A stretch of DNA of 64,000 nt, taken from assembly GCF_008107695.1 (NCBI RefSeq), contig NZ_VIRG01000066.1:930001-994000 (forward strand), given 5' to 3'. The position numbers and the translations under genes are program-made. Each line of letters begins with the position of its first letter. Position 1 is the first letter of the stretch. The notes beneath the pieces are model-generated. The model saw nothing but the letters and a program-made list of their open reading frames with translations. It was not told where the DNA came from and ran no database searches. This document shows, in pieces, positions 34,556 through 43,710 of the stretch. This DNA is from Stappia sp. BW2 (GTDB taxonomy: Bacteria; Pseudomonadota; Alphaproteobacteria; Rhizobiales; Stappiaceae).

Positions 34556-35788
34556 ATGAGCGAGAGAGAATTTGAAATCACCACGCTCGGCCACCGTGGT
34601 GACGGTGTTGCCGAGACGGAGACCGGGCCGGTCTATGTGGCCGAAGCCCTGCCGGGCGAAACCGTCCGGGCCAAAGTGGTGGACGGACGCGCGCAAGATC
34701 CGGTGATCGTTGCAAAGTCGCCGGACCGGGTCGAACCGGTGTGTCGGCATTTCCACGCATGTGGCGGCTGCTCCGTGCAGCATCTTGCAGAAGAGCCATA
34801 TCTGGCCTGGAAACGCGGGCTTGTCGAAAAGTCCTTGCGTGATCGCGGTATCGAGACCGACGTCTCCAGCACGATTGCAGCGACAATGGGCGGACGCCGC
34901 CGGGCTGTTCTGACGGCCACCCGCGCCGGACGCCACACTTTGCTAGGCTACCATGAAAAGGCCAGCCACCGGCTGGTCGATATTTCCGAATGCCCCGTGC
35001 TGGACCCTGTCATCGTTGAAGCGCTCCCCGGCCTCAAGTCGCTTGCCTCGGAAGTTCTGCCGAAAAAAGGCGAGCTTCGGATGACCGTGCTGGTGACCAC
35101 CACCGGTCTGGATGTCGCGCTCGACAAGGCCGACAAGGGATATGAACGCAAGATCCCGGCCCTGTCGCAAAAGGTCGTCGATCAGAACCTTGCCCGGCTT
35201 TCGGTCAATGGCGAAGTCATCCTGGAGCTGCGTCCGCCCCTGCTCGACATGGGCGGCATCGGCATTGTCGCCGCCCCCGGCGGCTTTGCCCAGGCAACGC
35301 TGGCGGCGGAACATGCGTTGTCCAAGCTGGTTCTTGAAGGCGTCGGCAAGGCCAAGGCCATCGCCGATCTCTTTTCCGGTGTCGGCACATTCGCGCTCAG
35401 GCTCGGCCAGCAGGCCAATGTGCACGCGGTGGAAGGCGATGCAGCGGCACTGGCCGCCTTTGACAAGGCCCTGCGCAAACCTCAGGGCCTGAAGAAGATA
35501 ACATTCGAACGGCGGGACCTTTCTCGCAGACCCCTGGTGAAGGAGGAGCTGGACCGTTACGACGCCGCGGTTTTCGATCCCCCGCGTGCCGGCGGCCAGG
35601 CCCAGGCAGAACAACTGGCCCTTTCGACGGTCAAGACGATTGTTGCCGTCTCATGCAATCCAGCGACGCTTGCCCGGGATCTGCGAATCCTGCTCGACGG
35701 CGGATATGTGCTGCAAAGCGTCACACCAGTGGACCAGTTCCACTTTTCGCCCCATATTGAAGCGGTGGCGGTGTTGAACAGACCTTGA
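34556..35788 (+). CDS. RNA m5U methyltransferase, RlmD/TrmA (RumA-like)
   Basis: This 410-residue enzyme methylates C5 of a uridine in 23S rRNA or tRNA. It carries an iron-sulfur cluster site (CRHFHACGGCSVQHL near 62-76 plus Cys near CPVLDP), a TRAM-like N-terminus (EFEITTLGHRGDGVAETE), the S-adenosylmethionine motif DLFSGVGTFALRLG near 270-283, and the catalytic SCNPATLARDL with the nucleophilic Cys near 364-374. Exact target (RlmD U1939, RlmC or TrmA) is not assigned. It follows tlyA in the usual Hyphomicrobiales order. Confidence 0.9.
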   Translation: MSEREFEITTLGHRGDGVAETETGPVYVAEALPGETVRAKVVDGRAQDPVIVAKSPDRVEPVCRHFHACGGCSVQHLAEEPYLAWKRGLVEKSLRDRGIETDVSSTIAATMGGRRRAVLTATRAGRHTLLGYHEKASHRLVDISECPVLDPVIVEALPGLKSLASEVLPKKGELRMTVLVTTTGLDVALDKADKGYERKIPALSQKVVDQNLARLSVNGEVILELRPPLLDMGGIGIVAAPGGFAQATLAAEHALSKLVLEGVGKAKAIADLFSGVGTFALRLGQQANVHAVEGDAAALAAFDKALRKPQGLKKITFERRDLSRRPLVKEELDRYDAAVFDPPRAGGQAQAEQLALSTVKTIVAVSCNPATLARDLRILLDGGYVLQSVTPVDQFHFSPHIEAVAVLNRP

Positions 35789-35802
35789 TAGGGGAGTGAG
35801 CC

Positions 35803-36912
35803 ATGAGTGCGGCGGATGAGGAATTCGGACCTGTCAGAGGACCCCGCAGCCTGCCGCCGCTTCTGAGCCTTGCCCGCCGAACGCGCTATGCGCTTTATCA
35901 AGGCTCCCGCGTTGCGCTCTACACCCTGCATTCCGAAGCCATGCGGCGGATGAACCGGGACCTCCAGAAAGAGCTTCCGGAAACACCGGAGGTGGTGCCG
36001 ACAGGCCCGGTGCCGAGCCAGAGGCGCATGCTGGCGGACATCGTCAAGCTGTTCGCGGACGATCTGAAAGCCGTCGAGGACGGGCTTTATCCACTCCCGT
36101 CCGACGGCACGATGACACCGGGCGAGCTGATTGCGACCAGTCGCGCCTTCTTCAAGGATGTGCCGGAGGTTGCTCGGCGACGGGCGAGCGGTGCGCACCA
36201 GGAAGTGAATTCCACCGAGGGATTTGCAGCCGCCCTCCCCCGCTATTATCGGCAGAACTTCCATTTTCAGACCGACGGCTGGCTGTCGGAGGAAAGTGCC
36301 CGGCTCTACGATTTCCAGGTGGATGTGCTGTTTTCAGGCGCCACCGCCGCGATGCGTCGCAGGGCCCTTGTTCCGCTTGCAAAAATCTTGCGCCGCAAGG
36401 ATCAGCGCCGCGTTTCCTACCTGGACATCGCCTGTGGCACCGGCGGTCTCTTGCGGCCCGCCCTGGCCGCTTTTCCGCGCCTCAAGGGCACGGGCATCGA
36501 TCTGTCGGAACCCTATCTCAATGTTGCCCGGGAACGCCTGCCGTCACGCCGCGCCGGGTATGTCTGCGGTCTCGCCGAAACATTACCGTTCGCGGACAAT
36601 TCACTCGACGTCGTGTCCTGCGTCTTCCTGTTTCACGAACTGCCGCCGAAAATCCGCAGACAGGTCATGTCGGAAGTGGGCCGCGTTCTGAAACCCGGCG
36701 GTTCGTTTCTTTTTGTCGACAGCCTGCAGACCGGAGATGTGCCGGAATATGACGGTCTCCTGTCGGTCTTTCCTCAGCTTTTCCACGAGCCGTATTTTAC
36801 GTCTTATCTCAGCGAAGACCTGACGGGGCTCGCGAAGGCGGCAGGGCTAGAACAAAGCTGGATGACTCCGGCCTTCGTCTCCCGCGTCGCGGAGTTTATC
36901 AAAAGCGACTGA
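35803..36912 (+). CDS. Class I SAM-dependent methyltransferase
   Basis: The 369-residue protein has a helical N-terminal domain of about 190 residues, then a standard methyltransferase fold: motif I YLDIACGTGGLLRPAL near 206-221, GTGIDLSEPYLNVARERLP near 229-247, and the FVDSLQTGD segment. The end includes YLSEDLTGLAKAAGL. It looks like a UbiE/methyltransferase-11 type enzyme acting on a small molecule. The substrate is unknown. A strong GGGGAGTGAG ribosome binding site precedes the start, only 14 bp after the RlmD-like gene. Confidence 0.85.
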   Translation: MSAADEEFGPVRGPRSLPPLLSLARRTRYALYQGSRVALYTLHSEAMRRMNRDLQKELPETPEVVPTGPVPSQRRMLADIVKLFADDLKAVEDGLYPLPSDGTMTPGELIATSRAFFKDVPEVARRRASGAHQEVNSTEGFAAALPRYYRQNFHFQTDGWLSEESARLYDFQVDVLFSGATAAMRRRALVPLAKILRRKDQRRVSYLDIACGTGGLLRPALAAFPRLKGTGIDLSEPYLNVARERLPSRRAGYVCGLAETLPFADNSLDVVSCVFLFHELPPKIRRQVMSEVGRVLKPGGSFLFVDSLQTGDVPEYDGLLSVFPQLFHEPYFTSYLSEDLTGLAKAAGLEQSWMTPAFVSRVAEFIKSD

Positions 36913-36983
36913 TCTTTCAGTATCACTGAAAAATTACATCTCTTCCCTTGAGACTGAAAATATTCGGGCGTATATCCGAGATT

Positions 36984-38303
36984 ATGAGATTGGATCTATG
37001 GCTCTTGCAGACCGGGGAAAACCGCAGCGCCTTTGCGCGCCGCGCCAACCTTTCGCCTGCCTCCGTTACGGCCCTTTGCAACGATCCCAATGTCTGGGTC
37101 TCGCGGGACATGGCTCGCAAGATCGCAATTGCCACCAATGGTGCCGTAACCCCCAACGACTTTCTCGGACTGTCTACAACCAAGGAGCATCCCGTGTCCC
37201 AGGCCCGTGTCGCAGAAGCAATCCGCGCATTCGAACGTGGAGAAATGGTGGTCGTGACTGACGATGATGACCGCGAGAACGAAGGCGATCTGATTGTCGC
37301 TGCCGCCAAGGTCACGCCGGAACAGATGGCCTTCATGGTGCGTCACACGTCCGGCATCATCTGCGCCCCGATGACGGTTGCTCACGCCCGCCGCCTGCGG
37401 CTCGATCCGATGGTCTCCGAAAACGACGCTCCGCTGGCAACGGCCTTCACCATTTCCGTCGACTACCGACAGGGACTGACCACCGGCATTTCAGCCGAGG
37501 AACGCTGCTCCACCGTACGCGCGCTCGCAAACCCCAATGTCGGCGCTGACGATTTCGTCCGTCCCGGACACGTCTTCCCGCTTGTGGCCAAGGAAGGCGG
37601 CGTCATGATCCGCTCCGGCCATACGGAAGCTGCTGTCGACCTGTGCCGTCTCTCGGGCCTGGAACAGGTCGGTGTCATCAGCGAACTGGTCAATGACGAC
37701 GGCACCGTGAAGCGTGGCCAGCAGGTGGCCGAGTTCGCAGCGGAGTACGACCTGAAGATGGTTTCCGTTTCCGACCTGATCGCCTGGCGCCAGCGCACCG
37801 AGAAGCTGGTGGAGCGGGTCAACGAACAGCCGGTTGATACGGTGTTCGGTCCGGCCTATGCCACCACCTATTCCACTCCGTACGACCCGATGCACCACCT
37901 GGCCATCGTCTACGGCGACATTCTGGACGGCCGCAACGTGCCGGTGCGCCTGCAGCTGGAATCCGTGCTCGACGATGTCTTCGGAGAAGGCCGGCCACTT
38001 GACCCGATCATGAAACATTTCGCGGAACGCGGACGGGGGATCATCGTCTATCTGCGGGAAGGCTCGGTCGGCGTTGCCCGTCAGTCGAAGCGTTCAAGAT
38101 CCGACTTTGAGGCCGCCGATACCGAAGAACACAGCTCCGCACAAGCCAGACAGGAACAATGGCGTGAGGTCGGGCTTGGTGCACAGATCCTGAAGGACCT
38201 GGGCGTCACTTCCATTCGCCTGCTAGCCTCCCGTGAGCGCCATTACGTTGGTCTGGAAGGGTTTGACATCAAGATTGACGAAACAGAGATCCTCGATATC
38301 TGA
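36984..38303 (+). CDS. ribB: 3,4-dihydroxy-2-butanone-4-phosphate synthase, RibBX type, with N-terminal HTH
   Basis: The enzyme makes the four-carbon unit of riboflavin from ribulose 5-phosphate. From the ATG at 36984 the protein has 439 residues. Residues 1-60 form a short XRE/HTH-like region (ENRSAFARRANLSPASVTAL and a VSRDMARKIAIATNG helix). The RibB domain follows at about 70-275, with DDDDRENEGDL near 92-102, RHTSGIICAP near 116-125 and TTGISAEERCSTV. The C-terminal GTP cyclohydrolase II-like half lacks the zinc Cys cluster (no CxTG...CDC), so it resembles the RibBX form that lost GCH II activity. No FMN riboswitch is visible upstream. Confidence 0.85.
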   Translation: MRLDLWLLQTGENRSAFARRANLSPASVTALCNDPNVWVSRDMARKIAIATNGAVTPNDFLGLSTTKEHPVSQARVAEAIRAFERGEMVVVTDDDDRENEGDLIVAAAKVTPEQMAFMVRHTSGIICAPMTVAHARRLRLDPMVSENDAPLATAFTISVDYRQGLTTGISAEERCSTVRALANPNVGADDFVRPGHVFPLVAKEGGVMIRSGHTEAAVDLCRLSGLEQVGVISELVNDDGTVKRGQQVAEFAAEYDLKMVSVSDLIAWRQRTEKLVERVNEQPVDTVFGPAYATTYSTPYDPMHHLAIVYGDILDGRNVPVRLQLESVLDDVFGEGRPLDPIMKHFAERGRGIIVYLREGSVGVARQSKRSRSDFEAADTEEHSSAQARQEQWREVGLGAQILKDLGVTSIRLLASRERHYVGLEGFDIKIDETEILDI

Positions 38304-38326
38304 GGATCCTTCGGAAGGTGCCTTTC

Positions 38327-38881
38327 ATGGCGGCGAAGAAAGAGGCAATCGAACAAGAGGACAAAGCAAAGCCGGTCCCGGAGCCTTTCGCCGTCGGTTT
38401 CAACCGCAGCCAGAGCGAAAGCATCGTCTACGGCAGCCTTGTCCTCGGCATTCTGTTCGCCGTAATCGGAGCCGTCGGCAGCCTTCCACTGCTGGCCCTT
38501 GCCGCCCTCACGCCTCTCGGCATCGCCTATTGGCATTATCCGATGATCGAGAAAGGCATACCTCAGCTCGGCGCCAACGAGGACGGCCTGTATGTGGAGC
38601 GCATCGGCTTCATCGACTGGGCAGCCATCCGGGCGGCCGACATCAAGCGAACGTCTGTCCGCTCCATCGAACTGGTCCGGCTGGACGTGCTTCTGACCCG
38701 GTCACTGGAGGATGCCGTCGTGAAGGCACAGACCGTTCCGGTCTGGAAGAAATTCATGATGCGCAACTGGAAAGGCACCCGACGCGAGCACGGGCAGGAC
38801 CTGATCGCAATCAACCTGCACACGCTCGCCGCTGACCCGGAAGAAATCCTGAGCCGCATCAGGGCCTTCATGTTCGCCTGA
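38327..38881 (+). CDS. Hypothetical membrane protein
   Basis: I do not recognise this 184-residue protein. It has a charged N-terminus, two hydrophobic segments near 35-55 and 55-75 (SIVYGSLVLGILFAVIGAVG, LLALAALTPLGIAYW), then a soluble C-terminal part of about 110 residues with a NEDGLYVERIGFIDW strand and an NLHTLAADPEEILSRIRAF helix. The ATG at 38327 has GGAAGG about nine bases upstream; an earlier GTG at 38318 is less likely. It follows ribB closely and may be co-transcribed. Confidence 0.75.
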   Translation: MAAKKEAIEQEDKAKPVPEPFAVGFNRSQSESIVYGSLVLGILFAVIGAVGSLPLLALAALTPLGIAYWHYPMIEKGIPQLGANEDGLYVERIGFIDWAAIRAADIKRTSVRSIELVRLDVLLTRSLEDAVVKAQTVPVWKKFMMRNWKGTRREHGQDLIAINLHTLAADPEEILSRIRAFMFA

Positions 38882-39011
38882 TGCGCGGCCAGGCCTGACA
38901 GTCAGCAGCCCGGCAACTGCCTGAGCGCTGTGGGTAAAGAGGCTGATCGCGGCCACCCTGTCCGGAAAGACCGGAACAGGGATGACCGCACAAAGGCAAT
39001 TCGCTGCAGCC

Positions 39012-39917
39012 TTACATCAGGTTTTCCTTGAAGAATTCGATCGTTCTCTGCTCTGCGAGCTTTGCCGCCGCTTCGTCGTAACGCGGCGTGGTGTCATTGT
39101 GGAAGCCGTGGTTCACGCCCGGATACATATGGGCCACATAGGTTTTGCCGTTGGCCTTCAGAGCGTCCTCATAGGCCGGCCAGCCCGCATTGATGCGCTC
39201 GTCCAGCTCGGCATATTGCAACATCAGGGGCGCTTTGATCTTTGAGACATCCGCGGCATCCGGCTGACGGCCATAGAAGGGCACTCCGGCAGCAAGCTCG
39301 GGATAGGCCACCGCAATGGCGTTGACGACACCACCGCCATAGCAGAAGCCGACCGCACCAACCTTGCCGGTGCTGTCATCGCTGTTGAGCAGATACTCAA
39401 ACCCCGCGAAGAAGTCGTTCATCAGCTTGGTGCCGTCGACCGTTCGCTGCAACTCGCGGCCCTTGTCGTCCGTTCCGGGATACCCGCCGACGGAGGTCAG
39501 GCCGTCAGGTGCCAGCGCCATGAACCCGGCCTTGCCGAGACGGCGAGCGACATCCTCGATGTAAGGGTTGAGACCCCGGTTCTCGTGTATGACCAGCACC
39601 GCCGGAAGCTTTCCCGTGGCGCCTGCGGGCTTCACCAGATAGCCTTTGACTTCGCCATGGCCGTTCGGAGACGGGTAAGTGATGCGTTCGGTGACGATAC
39701 CGGCATCGTCCGGCGCAACCTGCTGGGCAAGCGCATAGTTCGGCGACAGCTGGTCGAGCAGCATGGCAGCCGTCAGACCACCGACCGCGAATTTTGCGGC
39801 CCCGTTCATGAACTCGCGCTTGGTGATCTTTCCATGCGCGTAGAAATCATAGAGATCGAGCAGTTCCTGGGGAAAGTCTTTTGCCGTCATACGGCGCACC
39901 GGCGTCATTTCATTCAT
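39012..39917 (-). CDS. Dienelactone hydrolase-family protein, exported
   Basis: The 301-residue protein has a polar N-terminus with a TKREFMNG segment ahead of a hydrophobic stretch near 40-60 that looks Tat-like, although Lys-Arg replaces the full twin arginine. The alpha/beta-hydrolase body follows, with [15 protein letters not shown] near 106-120, the nucleophile Cys in GFCYGGG near 194-200, Asp in AELDERIN near 236-243 and His in NHGFHND near 270-276. DLH-type enzymes hydrolyse lactones and esters; a periplasmic or envelope location is likely. A good AGGGAGTG ribosome binding site is present. Confidence 0.85.
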   Translation of the reverse strand: MNEMTPVRRMTAKDFPQELLDLYDFYAHGKITKREFMNGAAKFAVGGLTAAMLLDQLSPNYALAQQVAPDDAGIVTERITYPSPNGHGEVKGYLVKPAGATGKLPAVLVIHENRGLNPYIEDVARRLGKAGFMALAPDGLTSVGGYPGTDDKGRELQRTVDGTKLMNDFFAGFEYLLNSDDSTGKVGAVGFCYGGGVVNAIAVAYPELAAGVPFYGRQPDAADVSKIKAPLMLQYAELDERINAGWPAYEDALKANGKTYVAHMYPGVNHGFHNDTTPRYDEAAAKLAEQRTIEFFKENLM

Positions 39918-40039
39918 GTCATCACTCCCTGAAATGCATGAGACGTCATGCTGGAGATAAAACTAGGGAGATGACCGGCAAGGTCCATGGCCCTTGCCTT
40001 CCGGAATTGTAACGAGTTGTAACCCGCAGTGTCTGCTGG

Positions 40040-41125
40040 TCAGCCGATCTGGCCGCGATGACGCAGGAAATGGTCAGCCAGGACACAAGCCATCATCGCC
40101 TCGCCCACCGGCACCGCACGAATGCCCACGCAAGGGTCGTGACGACCCTTGGTCATGACATCGACCTCTTCGCCCTTGCTTGTGATCGACTTGCGTTCGG
40201 TCAGGATCGATGATGTCGGTTTGACCGCGAAGCGGACGACCAGCGGATCACCGTTGGAAATCCCGCCTAGAATGCCGCCGGAATTGTTGCTCAGGAACAC
40301 GGGACGGCCGACATCGTCCAGGCGGATCTCGTCGGCATTGTCCTCGCCGGTCAGGCTTGCGGCATCGAACCCATTGCCGACCTCGACGCCCTTGACCGCG
40401 TTGATCGACATCATGGCCGCAGCAAGATCCGTGTCCAGCTTGCCATAGATCGGCGCACCCCAGCCGGCCGGCACGCCTTCGGCAACCACTTCGATGACCG
40501 CACCGACGGAAGATCCAGCCTTGCGGATACCGTCCAGATAGTCCGCCCAGAAGGTAGCAGCCTCAGCATCGGGGCAGAAGAAGGCGTTGTTGTCGACTTC
40601 CGCCCAGTTCCAGTTGCTCCGGTCGATCTTGTGCGGTCCGATCTGCACCAGGGCACCGCGAATGCTCACGCCCTGCAGCACCTTGCGGGCGACAGCCCCG
40701 GCGGCTACACGCATGGCCGTTTCACGCGCCGACGATCGGCCACCGCCCCGATAGTCACGAATGCCGTATTTGGCATTGTAGGTGAGATCGGCATGACCGG
40801 GACGGAAGCGATCCTTGATGTCGGAATAGTCCTTCGAGCGCTGGTCGGTGTTTTCCACGAACAGCGAAATCGGCGTACCGGTGGTTTTCTGAATGCCATC
40901 CTCATCGACCATGACACCGGACAGGATCTTGACCTCATCCGGCTCGCGCCGCTGCGTCGTGAAGCGGGACTGGCCCGGCTTCCGCTTGTCCATGAAGCCC
41001 TGAATATCGATTTCCGTCAGCGGAATGAGCGGCGGGCAACCGTCGACCACGCAGCCGATTGCGGGACCGTGGCTTTCGCCCCAGGTGGTGACCCGGAAAA
41101 GATGACCAAAGCTGTTGTGCGACAT
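40040..41125 (-). CDS. aroC: Chorismate synthase
   Basis: AroC converts 5-enolpyruvylshikimate-3-phosphate to chorismate, the last shared step to aromatic amino acids and other aromatics, using reduced FMN. The 361-residue length is normal. Visible signatures are the N-terminal [14 protein letters not shown] near 19-32, [20 protein letters not shown] near 125-144, and the C-terminal [17 protein letters not shown] segment ([20 protein letters not shown]) near 330-349 with ADHFL. The ribosome binding site before the ATG is weak. It is followed downstream by a small gap and then the dienelactone hydrolase. Confidence 0.97.
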   Translation of the reverse strand: MSHNSFGHLFRVTTWGESHGPAIGCVVDGCPPLIPLTEIDIQGFMDKRKPGQSRFTTQRREPDEVKILSGVMVDEDGIQKTTGTPISLFVENTDQRSKDYSDIKDRFRPGHADLTYNAKYGIRDYRGGGRSSARETAMRVAAGAVARKVLQGVSIRGALVQIGPHKIDRSNWNWAEVDNNAFFCPDAEAATFWADYLDGIRKAGSSVGAVIEVVAEGVPAGWGAPIYGKLDTDLAAAMMSINAVKGVEVGNGFDAASLTGEDNADEIRLDDVGRPVFLSNNSGGILGGISNGDPLVVRFAVKPTSSILTERKSITSKGEEVDVMTKGRHDPCVGIRAVPVGEAMMACVLADHFLRHRGQIG

Positions 41126-41436
41126 GAACGGGGACCGAGGTTAGCAAATGAACTTTCAGGCGCCGAGCGATACGCCATCACGCCTGCAAGCTCAAGCCCG
41201 CAGCCCGGAATAGGGCATTTTTAGGTGGGCGCATACGCTCACCGGTCCTGCTGAAATTGAAAACAAGTAGATTTCGACTGGATGCTGCGATCATTGACCA
41301 GGGTTTTGCGTGCTCTGCTTGTACGACACTGGAAAGTTCGCAAATGGCTCGTGAAAATTCGACCCTGGATTTGCTAATCCTTAAACCTCTACCACTATTA
41401 CACGTTGAGGATGAATGATAATCACGAGGCATACCG
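41126..41436. other. 311-bp interval between aroC and GGDEF-EAL gene
   Basis: This divergent promoter region has no gene, repeat or terminator that I can support. The TTG start of the GGDEF-EAL gene is preceded by ACGAGGC. Confidence 0.4.
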
Positions 41437-43710
41437 TTGCGGATCAGGGGCTGGCTAACTGGACTGATCGTGTTCCTGCTGGCACCCAGCCTGGTGTTTG
41501 CCTCGCTCTGGTTTCATAACAGGTTCGACAAGGTAAATTCGATCGACACCAGCCTTGCCGGGCTTCACCTGATTGAAGCACTGGGACCGCTGCTGAAGGA
41601 AAAGGCGCTCACCGGCAAGATCAGCAGCACGCCGGTCAACCTGCGTGAGCACCTGGAAGAGCTCGAGGAGAGCGAACGGTCCGCAGATCTCATGCAACCG
41701 CTCGATACTTTCCTGCAAGATAACGACGTTCCCCTCGCCCTTCGTCAGGGGCAAACCCTTGCCTCGAAGATCTCCCAGATCACCAGGCTGAGTTCGACCT
41801 CTTCCTTCGAAGCCGCGAAGCTTCCGCAGTTCATCACCGACGTCTTGCCGACGGTGGTCATTCAGTCCGCGATCCTGGCGAAAAACGCCCAGAAGATCCA
41901 CTCCCGGGGTGAGATCAATGTCTGGGACAAGATGGCGATCCCCGTGCAGGGCGGTCAGTACAAGATTGCCGCCGACGGTGCCGCACACGATACGGTGGAA
42001 TATTTTTTCGACCTGACCGGCGAGCAAGCCGAACTGCTGCAAAAGCAGGCCGGGGTTTTCCGAGCAACCAACATAGCGTTCCAGACCGTCGGGTCGAAAC
42101 TGCTCACATCGGCGATTGTCGCCGAACGAGGCGAGGATGTTTTGTCCCAGCCGGTGGTGAGAATGCAGCCGGCCCTGGTGAATGCCGCTTTTGCCTTGTG
42201 GCAGTCCACGGTGGACTATCTCCTGTTAGACCTGGAGCGGCAGCGGTCGGAAACACTTTTCGCTGTCACCCTTGCCGGGCTTGTCGGTGGACTGGTGATC
42301 GTCGCGGCCTTTGCCATAGCCATCGCCCTGTCACGTGCACTTGCCGACAAGACGCAGCAGGAGTTTGAAAGCCTCGGCTTTCATGACCCATTGACCGGCC
42401 TGCCAAACAGGCGAGCCCTGCTGAACACCATTCGAAACCTGCCCCCGGCGGAACCCGGCCTGCAAACCGGCGCCATCCTGATTGATCTGCGAGAGTTCAA
42501 GAAGGTGAACGACCGGTTTGGCGACCACAACGGCGATTCTCTGCTTCGGCAGGTGGCCGAGCAGTTGAACCAGCACGCCGAGCCGGATGACTTTCTGTGC
42601 CGGACAGGCGGGACCGAATTTCTGCTTTTGCGCCCACAGCTCAAAAGGGTGGCCCGTTTCGAGCAACTCGCCTTCACGCTGCTTCAGGAAATTTCAAGGG
42701 ACCGGGTCATCGGCAACAACAGATCTGCGGTCGAAGCCAATGCGGGCATTTTCATCAGCTGTCCCGGCGATCAGATCTCCGATCATATTCTGACTGACGC
42801 GGCCCTCGCCCTAAGGGCCGCGAAGCAGAAGGGGCCAGGCAAGTTCAGCCGGTTCACACCAGCGATGCGCACAGCCTTCGAGGAAAGCGACCAGATTGCC
42901 GCAGAACTGCAGAACGCCCTGAAGGAAGGCAACATTGTCGCGTGGTTCCAGCCTCAGGTGAATATACACACGGGCGAAGTCGTTGGCGCTGAAGCCTTGG
43001 CCCGCTGGATAGACAACGACACGATCCGCTACCCCGGCGCCTTCCTGCCGACAGCCATGGAAGCGGGATATATGGAGCATATCGAGGACGCGGTGCGTAG
43101 CCGTGCGCTGAACTTCGCCGCCAGCCTCAGTGGCAAGACGCGATCCACCATGCATCTGGGGCTCAACGTCACCGCCAGCCTCCTGACAAGCACCAAAGCC
43201 GTGGACGTGCTCCACGAACAGGTGATGAACCTTGGCCTGAATCCGGCCCACGTCAGCCTTGAAATTCTGGAAGCGGTGATGATCGACGAAGTCACGGCGG
43301 CTCCGATCAAGCAGAACATCGCGCGACTGTCCCAATTGGGTTTCTTCATCGAGCTGGACGATTTTGGAACGGGCCATTCCAGCATTTCCAGTCTGCGCGA
43401 TCTCAAAGTCGACCGGGTCAAGATCGACCGCAGCTTCATTTCCGGTGTCGATACCAACCCGGCTCTGCAAAAGTTCACCTGCGCATTGATCAACCTTGCC
43501 AAGAGCCTCGACATCAGCGTCCTTGCCGAGGGCGTGGAAACCGAGGGCGAGCGGGACTGGCTGAAACGCAACGGCTGCGATGTCATCCAGGGCTTCCTCA
43601 TATCGCAGGCAATGCCGGAAACCGACCTCGCAACGATGATCCTCAAACAGGATTTCGTTTCCTGGGAGCCCGCTCTCGAGGGGCAAGGCCCGCTGCGCGG
43701 TCAGGCCTGA
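41437..43710 (+). CDS. Membrane GGDEF-EAL protein (probable c-di-GMP phosphodiesterase)
   Basis: The 757-residue protein has a first membrane helix near 5-25, a periplasmic region to about 270, a second helix near 275-295, then GGDEF near 310-465 and EAL near 485-735. The GGDEF signature reads GGTEF at about 389-393, so diguanylate cyclase activity is doubtful, although the metal Asp in ILIDLREFKKVND is kept. The EAL domain looks intact: GAEALARW near 516-523, LELDDFGTGHSS near 639-650 and AEGVETEGE near 690-698. Likely role: breakdown of c-di-GMP in response to a periplasmic signal. The TTG start follows ACGAGGC. Its 3' end overlaps the convergent DUF3095 gene by 10 bp. Confidence 0.88.
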   Translation: MRIRGWLTGLIVFLLAPSLVFASLWFHNRFDKVNSIDTSLAGLHLIEALGPLLKEKALTGKISSTPVNLREHLEELEESERSADLMQPLDTFLQDNDVPLALRQGQTLASKISQITRLSSTSSFEAAKLPQFITDVLPTVVIQSAILAKNAQKIHSRGEINVWDKMAIPVQGGQYKIAADGAAHDTVEYFFDLTGEQAELLQKQAGVFRATNIAFQTVGSKLLTSAIVAERGEDVLSQPVVRMQPALVNAAFALWQSTVDYLLLDLERQRSETLFAVTLAGLVGGLVIVAAFAIAIALSRALADKTQQEFESLGFHDPLTGLPNRRALLNTIRNLPPAEPGLQTGAILIDLREFKKVNDRFGDHNGDSLLRQVAEQLNQHAEPDDFLCRTGGTEFLLLRPQLKRVARFEQLAFTLLQEISRDRVIGNNRSAVEANAGIFISCPGDQISDHILTDAALALRAAKQKGPGKFSRFTPAMRTAFEESDQIAAELQNALKEGNIVAWFQPQVNIHTGEVVGAEALARWIDNDTIRYPGAFLPTAMEAGYMEHIEDAVRSRALNFAASLSGKTRSTMHLGLNVTASLLTSTKAVDVLHEQVMNLGLNPAHVSLEILEAVMIDEVTAAPIKQNIARLSQLGFFIELDDFGTGHSSISSLRDLKVDRVKIDRSFISGVDTNPALQKFTCALINLAKSLDISVLAEGVETEGERDWLKRNGCDVIQGFLISQAMPETDLATMILKQDFVSWEPALEGQGPLRGQA

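Noticed and set aside
36913-36983. FMN riboswitch upstream of ribB
   Set aside because: The gap is only 71 bp and has a short 7-bp hairpin (36915-36931) but none of the conserved RFN element.
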